A stretch of DNA of 64,000 nt from JAPOXR01 sp965199765 (GCA_965199765.1 CBDATC010000001.1:558001-622000); one strand, 5' to 3'. Counted from the stretch's first letter, positions 18,482 to 27,299 are shown. Notes: generated by a model from the sequence alone, not told the origin. Program-made: numbers and translations.

Positions 18482-18566
18482 AACCGCGACACACTTTGCG
18501 TCCGTTATCCACATCACTGCTGCCATACTTCGCTGTTGTGCCGCAGATCTATTCAAGGAGGTTAAA

Positions 18567-19160
18567 GTGAATCTTTGCAAACTTCGATCAATGTTAAGGG
18601 TATGGCATTCACCCGAAGATGAACGCGGCGCCACCCTCGTTGAAGCTGTTCTTTTCACCGTCATCGCGCTTGGTCTGGTGACCGGCGGTGTTGTATTGTT
18701 CGAACAAGCATCCAACTCGTCCAAAACCAACGAAACCATTCGGATGCTGACATCACTCCAGTCACAGGTTCGGGCACTGCACCAAACACAGGCAAGTTTT
18801 GGCACAACCGATATGGCAAGCTTGCTCATCGCATCGAACGCTGTTCCATCTGCATTGCAAACGGATACCAACTCTGACGGAAACAAGGATACGATCATCA
18901 GTCCGACCGGTGGCAAAGTAACCGTTACCGGCGCGACAGCCAACTTTACAGTAGAGGTCGAAGACCTGTCGGTCGATATCTGCTCGCGCATCACAGCTTT
19001 CGATGCAAATGGAAACGGCACAATCGGAACTGGCATTGTTTCCGTTTCAGACGGTACAGCCACCGACAACGACGGTTTGAACTCTTCAGAAACTGCGGGA
19101 TTCTGTACAGCAAACGACATTTCAGGTGAAGTTGACCTGATTTGGACATTCAGTCGTTGA
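18567..19160 (+). CDS. Type IV prepilin-like protein heading a type IVB secretion operon
   Basis: A 197-residue protein starting at GTG with a near-perfect AAGGAGG seven bases before. Residues 16-21 (PEDERG) precede a hydrophobic helix, ATLVEAVLFTVIALGLVTGG. Cleavage after Gly 21 by prepilin peptidase would leave Ala at +1 and Glu at +5, the defining residues of type IV pilins. Two cysteines in the C-terminal half (VDICSR and GFCTAND) could close the usual pilin disulfide loop. The long leader and size recall PilS of IncI plasmids, the subunit of the thin pilus that helps type IVB conjugation. No prepilin peptidase, assembly ATPase or secretin is in the window. Exact family membership is uncertain. 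Confidence 0.75.
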   Translation: MNLCKLRSMLRVWHSPEDERGATLVEAVLFTVIALGLVTGGVVLFEQASNSSKTNETIRMLTSLQSQVRALHQTQASFGTTDMASLLIASNAVPSALQTDTNSDGNKDTIISPTGGKVTVTGATANFTVEVEDLSVDICSRITAFDANGNGTIGTGIVSVSDGTATDNDGLNSSETAGFCTANDISGEVDLIWTFSR

Positions 19161-19231
19161 ACGGCTTCAGCAAACTCAGCACGTCAAAAGTCCGTCTTAA
19201 CAAAAGATCCTTTCTGCGGAGCCGATAAACG

Positions 19232-19882
19232 GTGACAGGTCGCTATGGTGAAGCTGAATACGCGTTTCTTCGCTATGAAACTTGGATGAGCAGCCAAAAG
19301 CGCATGGTTTTGGCTGTCATCGTGATGTCATTCGTCACTGGTTTGTCCGTACTCACAGCCGTGTGGTCCCTGTCACAGAAACCGGAACCTCTGTATTTCG
19401 CTGCGCGAGAGAATGGCGGAATCCTGCCGCTGGTTCCGGTTTCCCTTCCTTTTCTCTCGGACGGCGAGGTGACCAACTTCGCTGTCGAAGCTGTTACGCG
19501 TTCTCTCACCATGGATTTTGCAAATTGGAGAAACGACCTTACCGGTGCGGCCGCCTATTATGAACGCCCCGCAGGCTGGAACAATTTTTTGGATGCATTG
19601 GAGAGGTCTGGCATGCTGAGCTACATCCGCGAGCATCGGCTGGTTTCAACCGCGGTTGCGAACGGAGCGGTTATTGTCAATGCCGGTCTCGGACAAACTA
19701 ATCGCTACAGCTGGATCGTGCAGATTCCACTGACCATCACTTATGAATCGGCAAACGAACTCAGTCGCGACAACCTGATTGCCGAAGTGCAGATCAAACG
19801 TCTTCCAACATGGGAAGCGCCGGAAGCAGTCGGCATAACAAGAATAGTTGTCCATCCGGGCCGACCAACTGAACCATCATGA
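19232..19882 (+). CDS. dotI: Type IVB secretion protein DotI/IcmL/TraM
   Basis: A 216-residue inner-membrane protein starting at GTG. One transmembrane helix lies at about residues 24-45 (VLAVIVMSFVTGLSVLTAVW). Conserved DotI features follow: PEPLYFAARENGGILPLVPV, the DFANWRNDLTGAAAYYER motif, GWNNFLDALERSG, and IVQIPLTITYES. In Legionella DotI and DotJ form an inner-membrane subcomplex; in IncI plasmids the homologue is TraM. It follows the pilin by 71 bases and overlaps the DotH gene by four bases (ATGA), so they are one transcript. No separate DotJ gene is present, as in conjugative relatives. Confidence 0.88.
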   Translation: MTGRYGEAEYAFLRYETWMSSQKRMVLAVIVMSFVTGLSVLTAVWSLSQKPEPLYFAARENGGILPLVPVSLPFLSDGEVTNFAVEAVTRSLTMDFANWRNDLTGAAAYYERPAGWNNFLDALERSGMLSYIREHRLVSTAVANGAVIVNAGLGQTNRYSWIVQIPLTITYESANELSRDNLIAEVQIKRLPTWEAPEAVGITRIVVHPGRPTEPS

Positions 19883-20856
19883 GCATCGCGATATCAATGC
19901 CCTCATGGATGAAGAAACTTTCCATTACGCTCCTCCTGGTCTCGGCAGCAAGCGTTTCATTGCCCATTCAACCATTCGGGCAAGTAACAAAATCGGCAGA
20001 ACGCTCGGGTGCTCACCTCGTTGGAGAACAACCTCGGTATCCGACCGATGATGCCGCTCGGAGAAACACTGATACATCTCGACTGCTGGAGGATGGCTTT
20101 GAAAACGCACTGCGAAATGTCTTCCCAATGACCCCCGAAATGGTTCGCGATTTTCTGGAGGCCTACGACGCCAATGAAAACGCCACGCTGCAGCGACCTT
20201 ATCCGGCAACTGTGGACGATGCTGCCATGGTTGCTCTCGAACCAGGCGAAAATCCGGTCGAACTGACTGTATCCCCAGGACTTGTTTCGGTGATCGGATT
20301 CCATGATGCAGCCGGAAGACCATGGCCAGTCCGCCAATTTGTCATTGGCGATGGCGCTGGGTTCGAAGTGGCGCATCTCGGCGAGCATTCAAATTCCTTG
20401 ACCGTCTCTCCTCTGTTGCGTGTCGGATGGACAAACCTTGTCATCGCGCTGGCAGGTGAAGAGACCCCCATAGTAATGAAGGTCAGCATCGACCGTAGCC
20501 GCGCGCACTTCCGGCGCAGCATTCAAGTCATGAAACTCGGTCCTGCCTCGTCCAGCGAAACGGCTCCACTTCCAGAGGCGCTTCCGCAGCCTGGCGACAG
20601 GCGATTGATCGCCGCTTTGACAGGCGTTGGATTGGCTGCCGAAGCCAAGACAGCACCGCTTTCCGGAGTGGATGCGCAGGCATGGACCGTCGGAAATACG
20701 ATGTACGTGCGGAGTCGGCATGCTTTGATTTCGCCGCGTTGGCTGGCATCACTTTCGGGACCCAACGGGATTCGTGCCTACCGTCTGCCGAAAACCTCCG
20801 CATTACTGTTTTCTGTCAATGGCCGAATTGTACTCGGAACAGCAGAAATTCCATGA
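19879..20856 (+). CDS. dotH: Type IVB secretion outer-membrane core protein DotH/IcmK/TraN
   Basis: A 325-residue protein with a signal peptide (residues 10-32, WMKKLSITLLLVSAASVSLP). The DotH domain follows: FPMTPEMVRDFLEAYDA, the motif PVELTVSPGLVSVIGFHDAAG, then PWPVRQFVIGDG and a C-terminal lobe including RVGWTNLVIALAGEETPIVM. DotH is part of the ring-shaped core complex spanning to the outer membrane, with DotC, DotD, DotF and DotG; in IncI plasmids it is TraN. Neither lipoprotein partner (DotC, DotD) is encoded in the window. The start codon overlaps the dotI stop (ATGA). Confidence 0.88.
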   Translation: MSIAISMPSWMKKLSITLLLVSAASVSLPIQPFGQVTKSAERSGAHLVGEQPRYPTDDAARRNTDTSRLLEDGFENALRNVFPMTPEMVRDFLEAYDANENATLQRPYPATVDDAAMVALEPGENPVELTVSPGLVSVIGFHDAAGRPWPVRQFVIGDGAGFEVAHLGEHSNSLTVSPLLRVGWTNLVIALAGEETPIVMKVSIDRSRAHFRRSIQVMKLGPASSSETAPLPEALPQPGDRRLIAALTGVGLAAEAKTAPLSGVDAQAWTVGNTMYVRSRHALISPRWLASLSGPNGIRAYRLPKTSALLFSVNGRIVLGTAEIP

Positions 20857-20919
20857 CGCATCCTGAAGCTCACACTTGGCCGGTGATCAAACAAGTCAAG
20901 GCCTCGTGCTTCGCCCGCT

Positions 20920-22377
20920 TTGAATTCATCTGCCGAAACTGCCGACATATCCGGATTGGAACAAAAAATGTTGAATCGTTTTCGCCTGTTTCTTTCGAGA
21001 CCGCTCCCAAGCGCGCAAAAAGGAACGTGGCCGTCAAGCCATCCCTATGACACCGGAGGAGAACAGCGCGGTGACTCGCCAACCCGTTCGGACGCCTTAT
21101 GGTCATGGCTGAAAAGGAGAACGTTTCACCATTCAACATATCAATCTTCTGTTCCAAGCATTGTGCGCATTACCGCTTTTCTGATAGCCTGTGCCGTGCT
21201 TCTCGGAGCCGTCGCCTACTCCGCTTTTTCCCCACAAAAGACAGAACCCTCGCGTCTTGAACGGGTTCCGATCATGAATTCGACTCCTGGCGGGGAAAGG
21301 CAGCAAGAATCTCAGCTCTACCGTGAGACCTTGAGCGAGGCGAATCTTGTACAAGCCGATGAGGCAATGCAAACAGGGATTTCGTTTGTTTCAGTTCCGG
21401 AAGGGCTATGGGAAAATGTCAAAACCCTGGGGCCTGCCGACGGCTTTTCGCAAAACATCAGCCCGAACTTGCCGGAATCGCAAATCAACCAAACGCAAGC
21501 AGCGGAGATCGTCGCACAAGCTGCGTCCGAATCCTCGCCCAGACCATCGATGCAACCGGAGGAAAGCTCCTATCCCCTCCCGCTAATGACACAAACCACG
21601 CAAACTTTTGCAAGACCCGAAGTTGCTGCAGCGCCAGTCAGCATTGACGAAAATCCTCATCACGCGCTCATTCTTCGACAGATGAACGCGATTGTTCAGG
21701 GCAAAGAAGTGCCGAAGCCGCACAGTGCGGAACTCATTTCTGAATCAATCGGAGTCAATGCGGCTTGGAAACCGACCAACCCAAATGAAGCCGATGCCGC
21801 CCACCAAAAAAAGGAAATCACAACCATTGAAGCCGGTTCGATCCTGATGGGAACCACGATAGCAGAATTGAATTCAGATGTATCTCTGCCTGTCTCGGTA
21901 CGCATAACACGGGGCAAAGTTGCCGGAGCCGTACTGATCGGAAGTTTCCAAGCCAACACGGCGGGCAATGGGCTGATCATTCAATTCGGAACGCTTATGC
22001 TTCCCAATGGCAGCCAAGTCCCGGTTCAAGCGGTGGCCATCGATCCATTTTCAGGGGCCGCAGCGGTCGCAAGCCAAGTTGATGCGCGTCTGATCCAGCG
22101 CTACGGGCCGACTCTTCTCACCTCTTTTGTTTCTGGATTTGCTGCAAGCGCAAACCGGCCTGCTCTGTCGTTCATTGGCGGCGGTTCGGGATTGATTGCC
22201 GCCTCAAACAAACCAACGCACAAAGACAATTTGATCGCCGGCGCCGGACAAGCGGCAGCACAAGCCGCGTCAAACATGGCAGACAATGCTCCTAATTCTC
22301 CTCGGATCAGGCTGTTCTCCGGCGATGTGATCGGAATACTCTTTCTTGCCCCCGTGTCCGTCCCAAACCACTCATAG
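20920..22377 (+). CDS. dotG: Type IVB secretion channel protein DotG/IcmE/TraO (VirB10-like C-terminus)
   Basis: A 485-residue protein. The frame opens at TTG 20920; ATG 20968 is an alternative start and I cannot choose. One transmembrane helix lies at about 77-98 (ITAFLIACAVLLGAVAYSAF). A Pro/Gln/Ser-rich linker follows, and the last 190 residues are the conserved TrbI/VirB10-like domain: IEAGSILMGTTIAELNSDV, ITRGKVAGAVLIGSFQA, PVQAVAIDPFSGAAAVASQV and LIQRYGPTLLTSFVSGFA. The pentapeptide-repeat region that makes Legionella DotG over 1000 residues long is absent, as in TraO. DotG lines the channel from inner to outer membrane. Confidence 0.88.
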   Translation: MNSSAETADISGLEQKMLNRFRLFLSRPLPSAQKGTWPSSHPYDTGGEQRGDSPTRSDALWSWLKRRTFHHSTYQSSVPSIVRITAFLIACAVLLGAVAYSAFSPQKTEPSRLERVPIMNSTPGGERQQESQLYRETLSEANLVQADEAMQTGISFVSVPEGLWENVKTLGPADGFSQNISPNLPESQINQTQAAEIVAQAASESSPRPSMQPEESSYPLPLMTQTTQTFARPEVAAAPVSIDENPHHALILRQMNAIVQGKEVPKPHSAELISESIGVNAAWKPTNPNEADAAHQKKEITTIEAGSILMGTTIAELNSDVSLPVSVRITRGKVAGAVLIGSFQANTAGNGLIIQFGTLMLPNGSQVPVQAVAIDPFSGAAAVASQVDARLIQRYGPTLLTSFVSGFAASANRPALSFIGGGSGLIAASNKPTHKDNLIAGAGQAAAQAASNMADNAPNSPRIRLFSGDVIGILFLAPVSVPNHS

Positions 22378-22386
22378 GAGTAGCGC

Positions 22387-24288
22387 ATGATGCCCAATCG
22401 CACGCAACAAAAAGCCCCGCATCCGTCCGAAGACATCGCCAGCCGTCAAAACACCCAACAGATTGATGTGGAACAACTGTCTTCGGAGGAGCTCCAAGAA
22501 CTTGAAGCATTCGAGCTGGGAGACGAAGAGTTCATCTCGGAGCCAAGCGACCTAACCGATCCGGCATTCGACCAACAAACCAATCTCAATCACAATTCCG
22601 TTGCAGATGCGCAGAGCTTATCCGAAGCTGAATCACAAGAGCGCTCTGTTCCCCATCCAACATTGAAGCATGAACAGCATGATCAGCCGGCCGAGCGATG
22701 GGTGCGAGGAAGCGCCAGAGACGCAGCCATGCAATCTACTTCCAACCTCGAAACCCGGCGATCCAATGAAGATGCAAGCGATCAATCCTTCTTGTCGCAT
22801 CATAACTTTGACGCGAGATCCTCGGCGAATCCTGAACAGCATCAGTTTTGTCATGCCGAAGACTTGCAAAGAAAGAGCAGTAGGTCGGACCTAAGGCAAT
22901 ATAACGCTCGAACACCGCTTTCTTCATTGAGAGAGGTACGAAACGAGACGGAAAATGGAGACTTCACGGAGGTAGATCAACCATCGGGTGGAACCGATCA
23001 TGTTCAGAATTCCAATGGCGGACCGCCTTTCAACGCCGCTGATCCACAGTTCGTCAGGCCGATGGAACCCCGATTTAATCAAGCACGATATGAACAAAAC
23101 CCAGCCAACAATCCAGCCTCCGCAGATAGCGTCACAGCTGGTGCGAAAAAACCGCTGTTCAAACCTGCTCTGGGAGGTTCAAAACTCTTGAGACTTCTTT
23201 GGCGACGCTTGCGATTTGCAGCAGCATTGTTGCTGGCAGCCGGAATTGGACTGGCAGGATTTATGGCGGGACAGTCAAATAATCCTGCCGAAGGCTGGAT
23301 TGGCATTGACGCGCTTCTCGGCACTGACACGCCATACCAAATTGAACCGAGTCAGCTTCTTTATTTGCAAAATGACTTTGTTGAAAGTTCTTCACCCGGT
23401 CTTGCCGAAACAGAGCCTGCCACTGAAGCGTTCGGCAAATCAAATGCCATTGACGAAACACCGGCCAATGCCGTGGGGGCTCCGCTGATCATTGCGTTCA
23501 ACTCGCTAAATTCTGATCCGCAATTTACTGAATTTCCCGATTCAGAGTTGCGAGAATGGGACGCTTTCTTCGCTGAATTCGAACAACCGAACCCGCGCGC
23601 AATGGTGGATAACGGAGTCACGGAAATAGACGCGCCCCCGCCCATGGAAATTCGAATGCGAAATACAGGCGAAGATACCGAAAGTTCCATCGCGGTCAGA
23701 ACAAGCGAAACGGCAGAAGTCGAAACGGAACCACAATTTTCCGAACTGGCTCGCGCGAAACTCAGGCAGGGCGCCAGTGAACACACTCCGGACGCAGGCA
23801 TTTCTCCTGATGATACGCGGACCGATACCGTTCCGCTCGGCAAGTCAGAGCAACCCAAACCGGCTGCCAACAGCGTAGCTCACACCTCAGCACCGCAACC
23901 GGACAGCAAGTCCGAAAATGCAATTAAAACGTTGGTAGAACTTCTGGAAACAATTGAGAATAGAATCACAAAATTGGAAGCTTCGCCGACTCAAAACTCC
24001 ATTGCGTATGCGCTTTCCGCTGATACTGACACACCGCTGTTATGGTCTAACGACTCATCCATTGAACCAGAACCAACCGTCGACCAAGCAATGGCGGGAA
24101 AGGCGGTATTGGAAGGCTCGAATGCGTATGCTCTCCAATCCGGAACCTTATTTAATGCCAGTGTTCGACTGCGGGAAGCTCGCGTCGGCGATGCGGTCGA
24201 CGGTTATGGGAAAGTTATTGAAATACAAAAATACCCAAACGGCGGCCGTATGGTCATATTTGAAAGCGGTTCGGTATATTTGCACTGA
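22387..24288 (+). CDS. Large single-pass protein in the TraP/DotF position of the type IVB operon
   Basis: A 633-residue protein ten bases after dotG, with ATAGGAG before its ATG. Residues 1-270 are acidic, Gln/Asn/Ser-rich and probably disordered in the cytoplasm. A basic stretch (RLLWRRLR) precedes one transmembrane helix near 276-295 (FAAALLLAAGIGLAGFMAG). The periplasmic part is mostly low complexity, with a short coiled-coil stretch (IKTLVELLETIENRITKLEA) and a conserved-looking end, SVRLREARVGDAVDGYGKVI. Gene order and topology match IncI TraP and Legionella DotF/IcmG. Primary sequence is too diverged for certainty, and at 633 residues it is much longer than either. Confidence 0.6.
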   Translation: MMPNRTQQKAPHPSEDIASRQNTQQIDVEQLSSEELQELEAFELGDEEFISEPSDLTDPAFDQQTNLNHNSVADAQSLSEAESQERSVPHPTLKHEQHDQPAERWVRGSARDAAMQSTSNLETRRSNEDASDQSFLSHHNFDARSSANPEQHQFCHAEDLQRKSSRSDLRQYNARTPLSSLREVRNETENGDFTEVDQPSGGTDHVQNSNGGPPFNAADPQFVRPMEPRFNQARYEQNPANNPASADSVTAGAKKPLFKPALGGSKLLRLLWRRLRFAAALLLAAGIGLAGFMAGQSNNPAEGWIGIDALLGTDTPYQIEPSQLLYLQNDFVESSSPGLAETEPATEAFGKSNAIDETPANAVGAPLIIAFNSLNSDPQFTEFPDSELREWDAFFAEFEQPNPRAMVDNGVTEIDAPPPMEIRMRNTGEDTESSIAVRTSETAEVETEPQFSELARAKLRQGASEHTPDAGISPDDTRTDTVPLGKSEQPKPAANSVAHTSAPQPDSKSENAIKTLVELLETIENRITKLEASPTQNSIAYALSADTDTPLLWSNDSSIEPEPTVDQAMAGKAVLEGSNAYALQSGTLFNASVRLREARVGDAVDGYGKVIEIQKYPNGGRMVIFESGSVYLH

Positions 24289-24303
24289 CTTGGTCAAGCG
24301 GAA

Positions 24304-24834
24304 TTGACAGACCCAATCTCCTTCATCGCGCAGCTAGCCGAACATATCAGTGAGCTGGAAGGGCTGCTGCGCGCGATTTCCTTTGTGATCGGAGCGGCGA
24401 TGATAATCCAAGCCCTGCGCACCGCAGTGCGCAGGCAGGAATTCGGCCCGCAGACGGTTTCTTTGGGCAAGCCATTCGCACAATTTACCATCGGCACCTG
24501 TTTGCTTGCCTTGCCTTACACGGTTGCAATCCTCGTTGGATCGTTTTTCGGCTATCAAGAACCCCGTGATGCTTCCTCGATTTTTTCGTATGACGGAAGT
24601 GTATTGGACCCTCTGGAAAATTCACGCCTGACCATTGAAACGATAGTTCTGATCGTGCAATTCGTCGGATTTATCGCGATTGTCAGAGGTCTTCTTCTTT
24701 TTAACGCCGCTCTTTCGCCCGGCGGCGGAAATTCATTGGGAGCCGGCTTTACATTCATAATTTCCGGTGCATTGGCCGTGAATTTTCCGGGATTCTTTGG
24801 TGTAATGTCGGAATTATTTCTTCCATCCGAATAA
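24304..24834 (+). CDS. Type IVB secretion membrane protein, TraQ/DotE-IcmC-like
   Basis: A 176-residue protein, apparently started by TTG at 24304, 15 bases after the previous stop. It has about four hydrophobic segments: AISFVIGAAMIIQALRTA, FAQFTIGTCLLALPYTVAIL, ETIVLIVQFVGFIAIVRGLL and GAGFTFIISGALAVNFPGF. The pair GFIAIVRGLLL and F-IISGALAVN is the shared signature of the small IcmC/DotE, DotV and IcmD/DotP proteins, called TraQ and TraR in IncI plasmids. These inner-membrane proteins are needed for type IVB transfer but have no defined activity. Operon position after the TraP-like gene favours TraQ. Confidence 0.7.
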   Translation: MTDPISFIAQLAEHISELEGLLRAISFVIGAAMIIQALRTAVRRQEFGPQTVSLGKPFAQFTIGTCLLALPYTVAILVGSFFGYQEPRDASSIFSYDGSVLDPLENSRLTIETIVLIVQFVGFIAIVRGLLLFNAALSPGGGNSLGAGFTFIISGALAVNFPGFFGVMSELFLPSE

Positions 24835-24845
24835 AGGGAGGATTG

Positions 24846-24992
24846 TTGCGCGAAGTTTGCAATTTGCAGCTGCAGGATGTGACCGGAGAACAGCGTTTGG
24901 GATTTTCAACACCTCCCATAATCCGCTTTGCGCAACTGAATTCGGAGATTTCGTGTCGCTGTATCGTTCAGTCCGAGCATCATCCACGGTAG
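24846..24992 (+). CDS. Short frame following the type IVB operon, possibly a truncated gene
   Basis: Right after the TraQ-like gene, AGGGAGGA is followed by TTG codons opening a 48-residue frame (begins MREVCNLQLQDVTGEQ, ends SEHHPR, stop TAG at 24990). A ribosome binding site this good ahead of a short frame suggests either a small operon protein or the broken start of the next tra gene. The spacing from the binding site to the TTG at 24846 is tight. I do not recognise the protein. Confidence 0.3.
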   Translation: MREVCNLQLQDVTGEQRLGFSTPPIIRFAQLNSEISCRCIVQSEHHPR

Positions 24993-25062
24993 TAATTCAC
25001 ACCGTTGCGAAAAATCTTTACAGAATCTGTGTCTTTACTTTTGCACAGGAGCGTCGAGGCCA

Positions 25063-26082
25063 ATGGAAGATGATCCGCGCTTGCATCAAGAAAACAAGAA
25101 CGCAACCCAGACGCTGCGTGCCGCGATGCAAAATTTTGAAGCGGCACCGGTCGAGAAACAGCTGGACGCTCTGTTTCAACCCGGCAGCAAAGTCCATCTT
25201 GCGCATCCCTTCGAAACTCTGAACAGTTCGGATGAATTCTTGCAGCGTGCCTTACTGCCGCTGTTCCAAGCTGTTCCTGACCTTGAGCGGCGCGAGACCA
25301 TCGTCGTTTCGGGTCGGTCTTACATGGGCAATGACTGGGTCGGCTGCGCAGGCTACTACACGGGAGCCTTTGTTCGTCCTTGGCTGGATATTCCGCCAAC
25401 TGGCCATATCGTCTCCATGCGATTTCATGAGTTTTTCCGAATGGAAGCTGGACGAGCAGTGGAAATGCAAGCCCTGTGGGATATTCCCGAAGTCATGATG
25501 CAGGCACAAGCTTGGCCGATGGTTCCAAGCCTTGGAAGGGAATGGCATGTCCCAGGCCCTGCAACACAAGACGGATTAAGCGCCAACTCTGAGGCTCATG
25601 CAAGGACAGCCGCGAGTCTGCAGCTCGTATCGGACATGCTGGCGGCGCTCGGCGAATTTGCACAGGGTGGCGTTGAGGCAATGCGGCTTTCTGAATATTG
25701 GCATCCCCGCTGCAGCTGGTACGGACCTTCTGGAATCGGCACCTGCCGGGGTATTGACGGGTTTAGAAACTGGCATCAGATACCGTTTCTGAATGCGATG
25801 CCCGATCGTCTTGGCACACTTGGTAAAGGCGACCTCTTCGCCGAGGGCGACTATGTCGGATTCACGGCTTGGCCGGGCATGAGAATGACCATTACGGGTG
25901 ATGGCTGGTTGGGTATCGCCCCATCCAACCAAAAGATTACCATGCGCAGCTTGGATTTTTGGCGTTGTGAAAGTGGAATGATCCGCGAGAACTGGGTTTT
26001 AGTGGACCTGCTGCATGTTTACGCACAAATCGGAGTCGACGTTTTGGCCCGAATGCGTGAGTTCAACAAAGCGCGAAAGTGA
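25063..26082 (+). CDS. SnoaL-like (NTF2-fold) protein with two tandem domains
   Basis: A 339-residue protein consisting of two SnoaL-type alpha-plus-beta barrels. The first (about 10-150) has LLPLFQAVPDLERRE, GYYTGAF and VSMRFHEFFRMEAGRAVEM; the second (about 185-330) has SEYWHPRCSWYGPSGIG, a GIDGFRNWHQIPFLNAMPD stretch and RENWVLVDLLHVYAQIG. Such duplicated proteins occur in sugar and aromatic catabolic regions, annotated as nuclear transport factor 2 family or polyketide cyclases; no reaction is established. It has no signal peptide. It stands alone between the type IVB operon and the convergent formaldehyde dehydrogenase gene. Confidence 0.8.
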   Translation: MEDDPRLHQENKNATQTLRAAMQNFEAAPVEKQLDALFQPGSKVHLAHPFETLNSSDEFLQRALLPLFQAVPDLERRETIVVSGRSYMGNDWVGCAGYYTGAFVRPWLDIPPTGHIVSMRFHEFFRMEAGRAVEMQALWDIPEVMMQAQAWPMVPSLGREWHVPGPATQDGLSANSEAHARTAASLQLVSDMLAALGEFAQGGVEAMRLSEYWHPRCSWYGPSGIGTCRGIDGFRNWHQIPFLNAMPDRLGTLGKGDLFAEGDYVGFTAWPGMRMTITGDGWLGIAPSNQKITMRSLDFWRCESGMIRENWVLVDLLHVYAQIGVDVLARMREFNKARK

Positions 26083-26168
26083 TGCCCTGCGTTCTGTCAC
26101 GCACTCAGCTACAATGCTTGACTTTGAAATTCAATGCTGTCTTGGTTCAGTGAATTTGCATTGCCCGA

Positions 26169-27299
26169 TCAATATAACACCACCGACCGGATGGATTCAC
26201 CATTGAGCATGAGATCAAAACCGTTGTTGATTTCATCAAGAGCAAGCGTGTGCGTGATCATGGGGTCAATCTGAATTTTCCCTTCCATATACCAATCAAC
26301 AATTTTCGGCACATCTGTGCGACCTCGCGCTCCACCGAATGCTGTTCCTTTCCAGACTCTTCCCGTGACAAGTTGGAAAGGCCTTGTTGAGATTTCAGCG
26401 CCCGCGGGTGCAACGCCGATGATTATCGATTGGCCCCAGCCTCGGTGGCTGGATTCAAGCGCGGTTCGCATGACGTCAACATTGCCAGTGCAATCAAATG
26501 TATAGTCGGCGCCGCCCATCGGATCTGCTCGCGTTTGAGTTAAACCGACAAGATATGACACCAAATCACCTTCAATTTCGTTGGGATTGACGAAATGAGT
26601 CATTCCAAACCGCTCGCCCCATGCTTTTTTGTCAGGATTCACATCAACGCCGACGATCATGTCGGCCCCGACCAGCTTCAACCCCTGGATGACGTTCAGA
26701 CCAATGCCGCCTAAACCAAACACAATCGCGCTCGCTCCCGGCTCGACGTTTGCTGTATTCATGACCGCGCCGATCCCAGTGGTAACGCCACAGCCAATGT
26801 AGCAAATCTTGTCGAAAGGCGCGTCTTCGCGGACTTTCGCAACCGCGATCTCCGGCAGCACAGTGTATCGCGAAAAAGTCGAACAGCCCATGTAATGCAG
26901 AATCGGATCGCCATCGAGCGTTGAAAACCGACTTGTTCCGTCCGGCATGACGCCTTGACCCTGCGTGGATCTGATCGCTGTGCAGAGATTGGTTTTACGC
27001 GAAAGACAAGACGGGCACTGTCGGCACTCGGGGGTATAGAGAGGAATGACATGATCACCTTTACTGACGGTATTCACTCCCGGTCCGGTATCAACGACAA
27101 TTCCAGCGCCTTCGTGCCCCAGAATCGCAGGGAACAATCCTTCAGGATCGGCTCCGGACAGGGTGAACTCGTCTGTATGGCAAATTCCGGTGGCCTTGAT
27201 TTCAACTAGGACTTCCCCCTCTTTCGGATCATCCAAATTCACTTCCATAACTTCAAGTGGTTTTCCGGCGGCCGTCGCAACTGCTGCATGCGTTCTCAT
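26169..27299 (-). CDS. frmA: S-(hydroxymethyl)glutathione dehydrogenase / class III alcohol dehydrogenase
   Basis: I start at ATG 27299 (MRTHAAVATAAG), preceded by GGAGGAGAATCGACCA, giving 376 residues. It oxidises the glutathione adduct of formaldehyde with NAD+. Catalytic zinc ligands are in TGICHTDEF, LGHEGAG and YIGCGVTTG; the four structural zinc cysteines are in CRQCPSCLSRKTNLC. The Rossmann motif is VFGLGGIGLNVIQG, and FDCTGNVDVMRTALE follows. The usual partner FrmB (S-formylglutathione hydrolase) is not adjacent. The gene faces the SnoaL-like gene convergently and has a long non-coding region upstream. Confidence 0.95.
   Translation of the reverse strand: MRTHAAVATAAGKPLEVMEVNLDDPKEGEVLVEIKATGICHTDEFTLSGADPEGLFPAILGHEGAGIVVDTGPGVNTVSKGDHVIPLYTPECRQCPSCLSRKTNLCTAIRSTQGQGVMPDGTSRFSTLDGDPILHYMGCSTFSRYTVLPEIAVAKVREDAPFDKICYIGCGVTTGIGAVMNTANVEPGASAIVFGLGGIGLNVIQGLKLVGADMIVGVDVNPDKKAWGERFGMTHFVNPNEIEGDLVSYLVGLTQTRADPMGGADYTFDCTGNVDVMRTALESSHRGWGQSIIIGVAPAGAEISTRPFQLVTGRVWKGTAFGGARGRTDVPKIVDWYMEGKIQIDPMITHTLALDEINNGFDLMLNGESIRSVVLY

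Larger units (their letters stand above)
17929..18566. other. Intergenic region upstream of the type IVB operon
   Basis: This 638-base region holds the inverted copy of the 56-base repeat (17944-17999) and a hairpin with a TTCG loop (18458-18481). No protein frame is convincing. It must contain the promoter of the pilin-headed operon. If the ureABC genes once followed ureD, the break point lies here. Confidence 0.5.
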
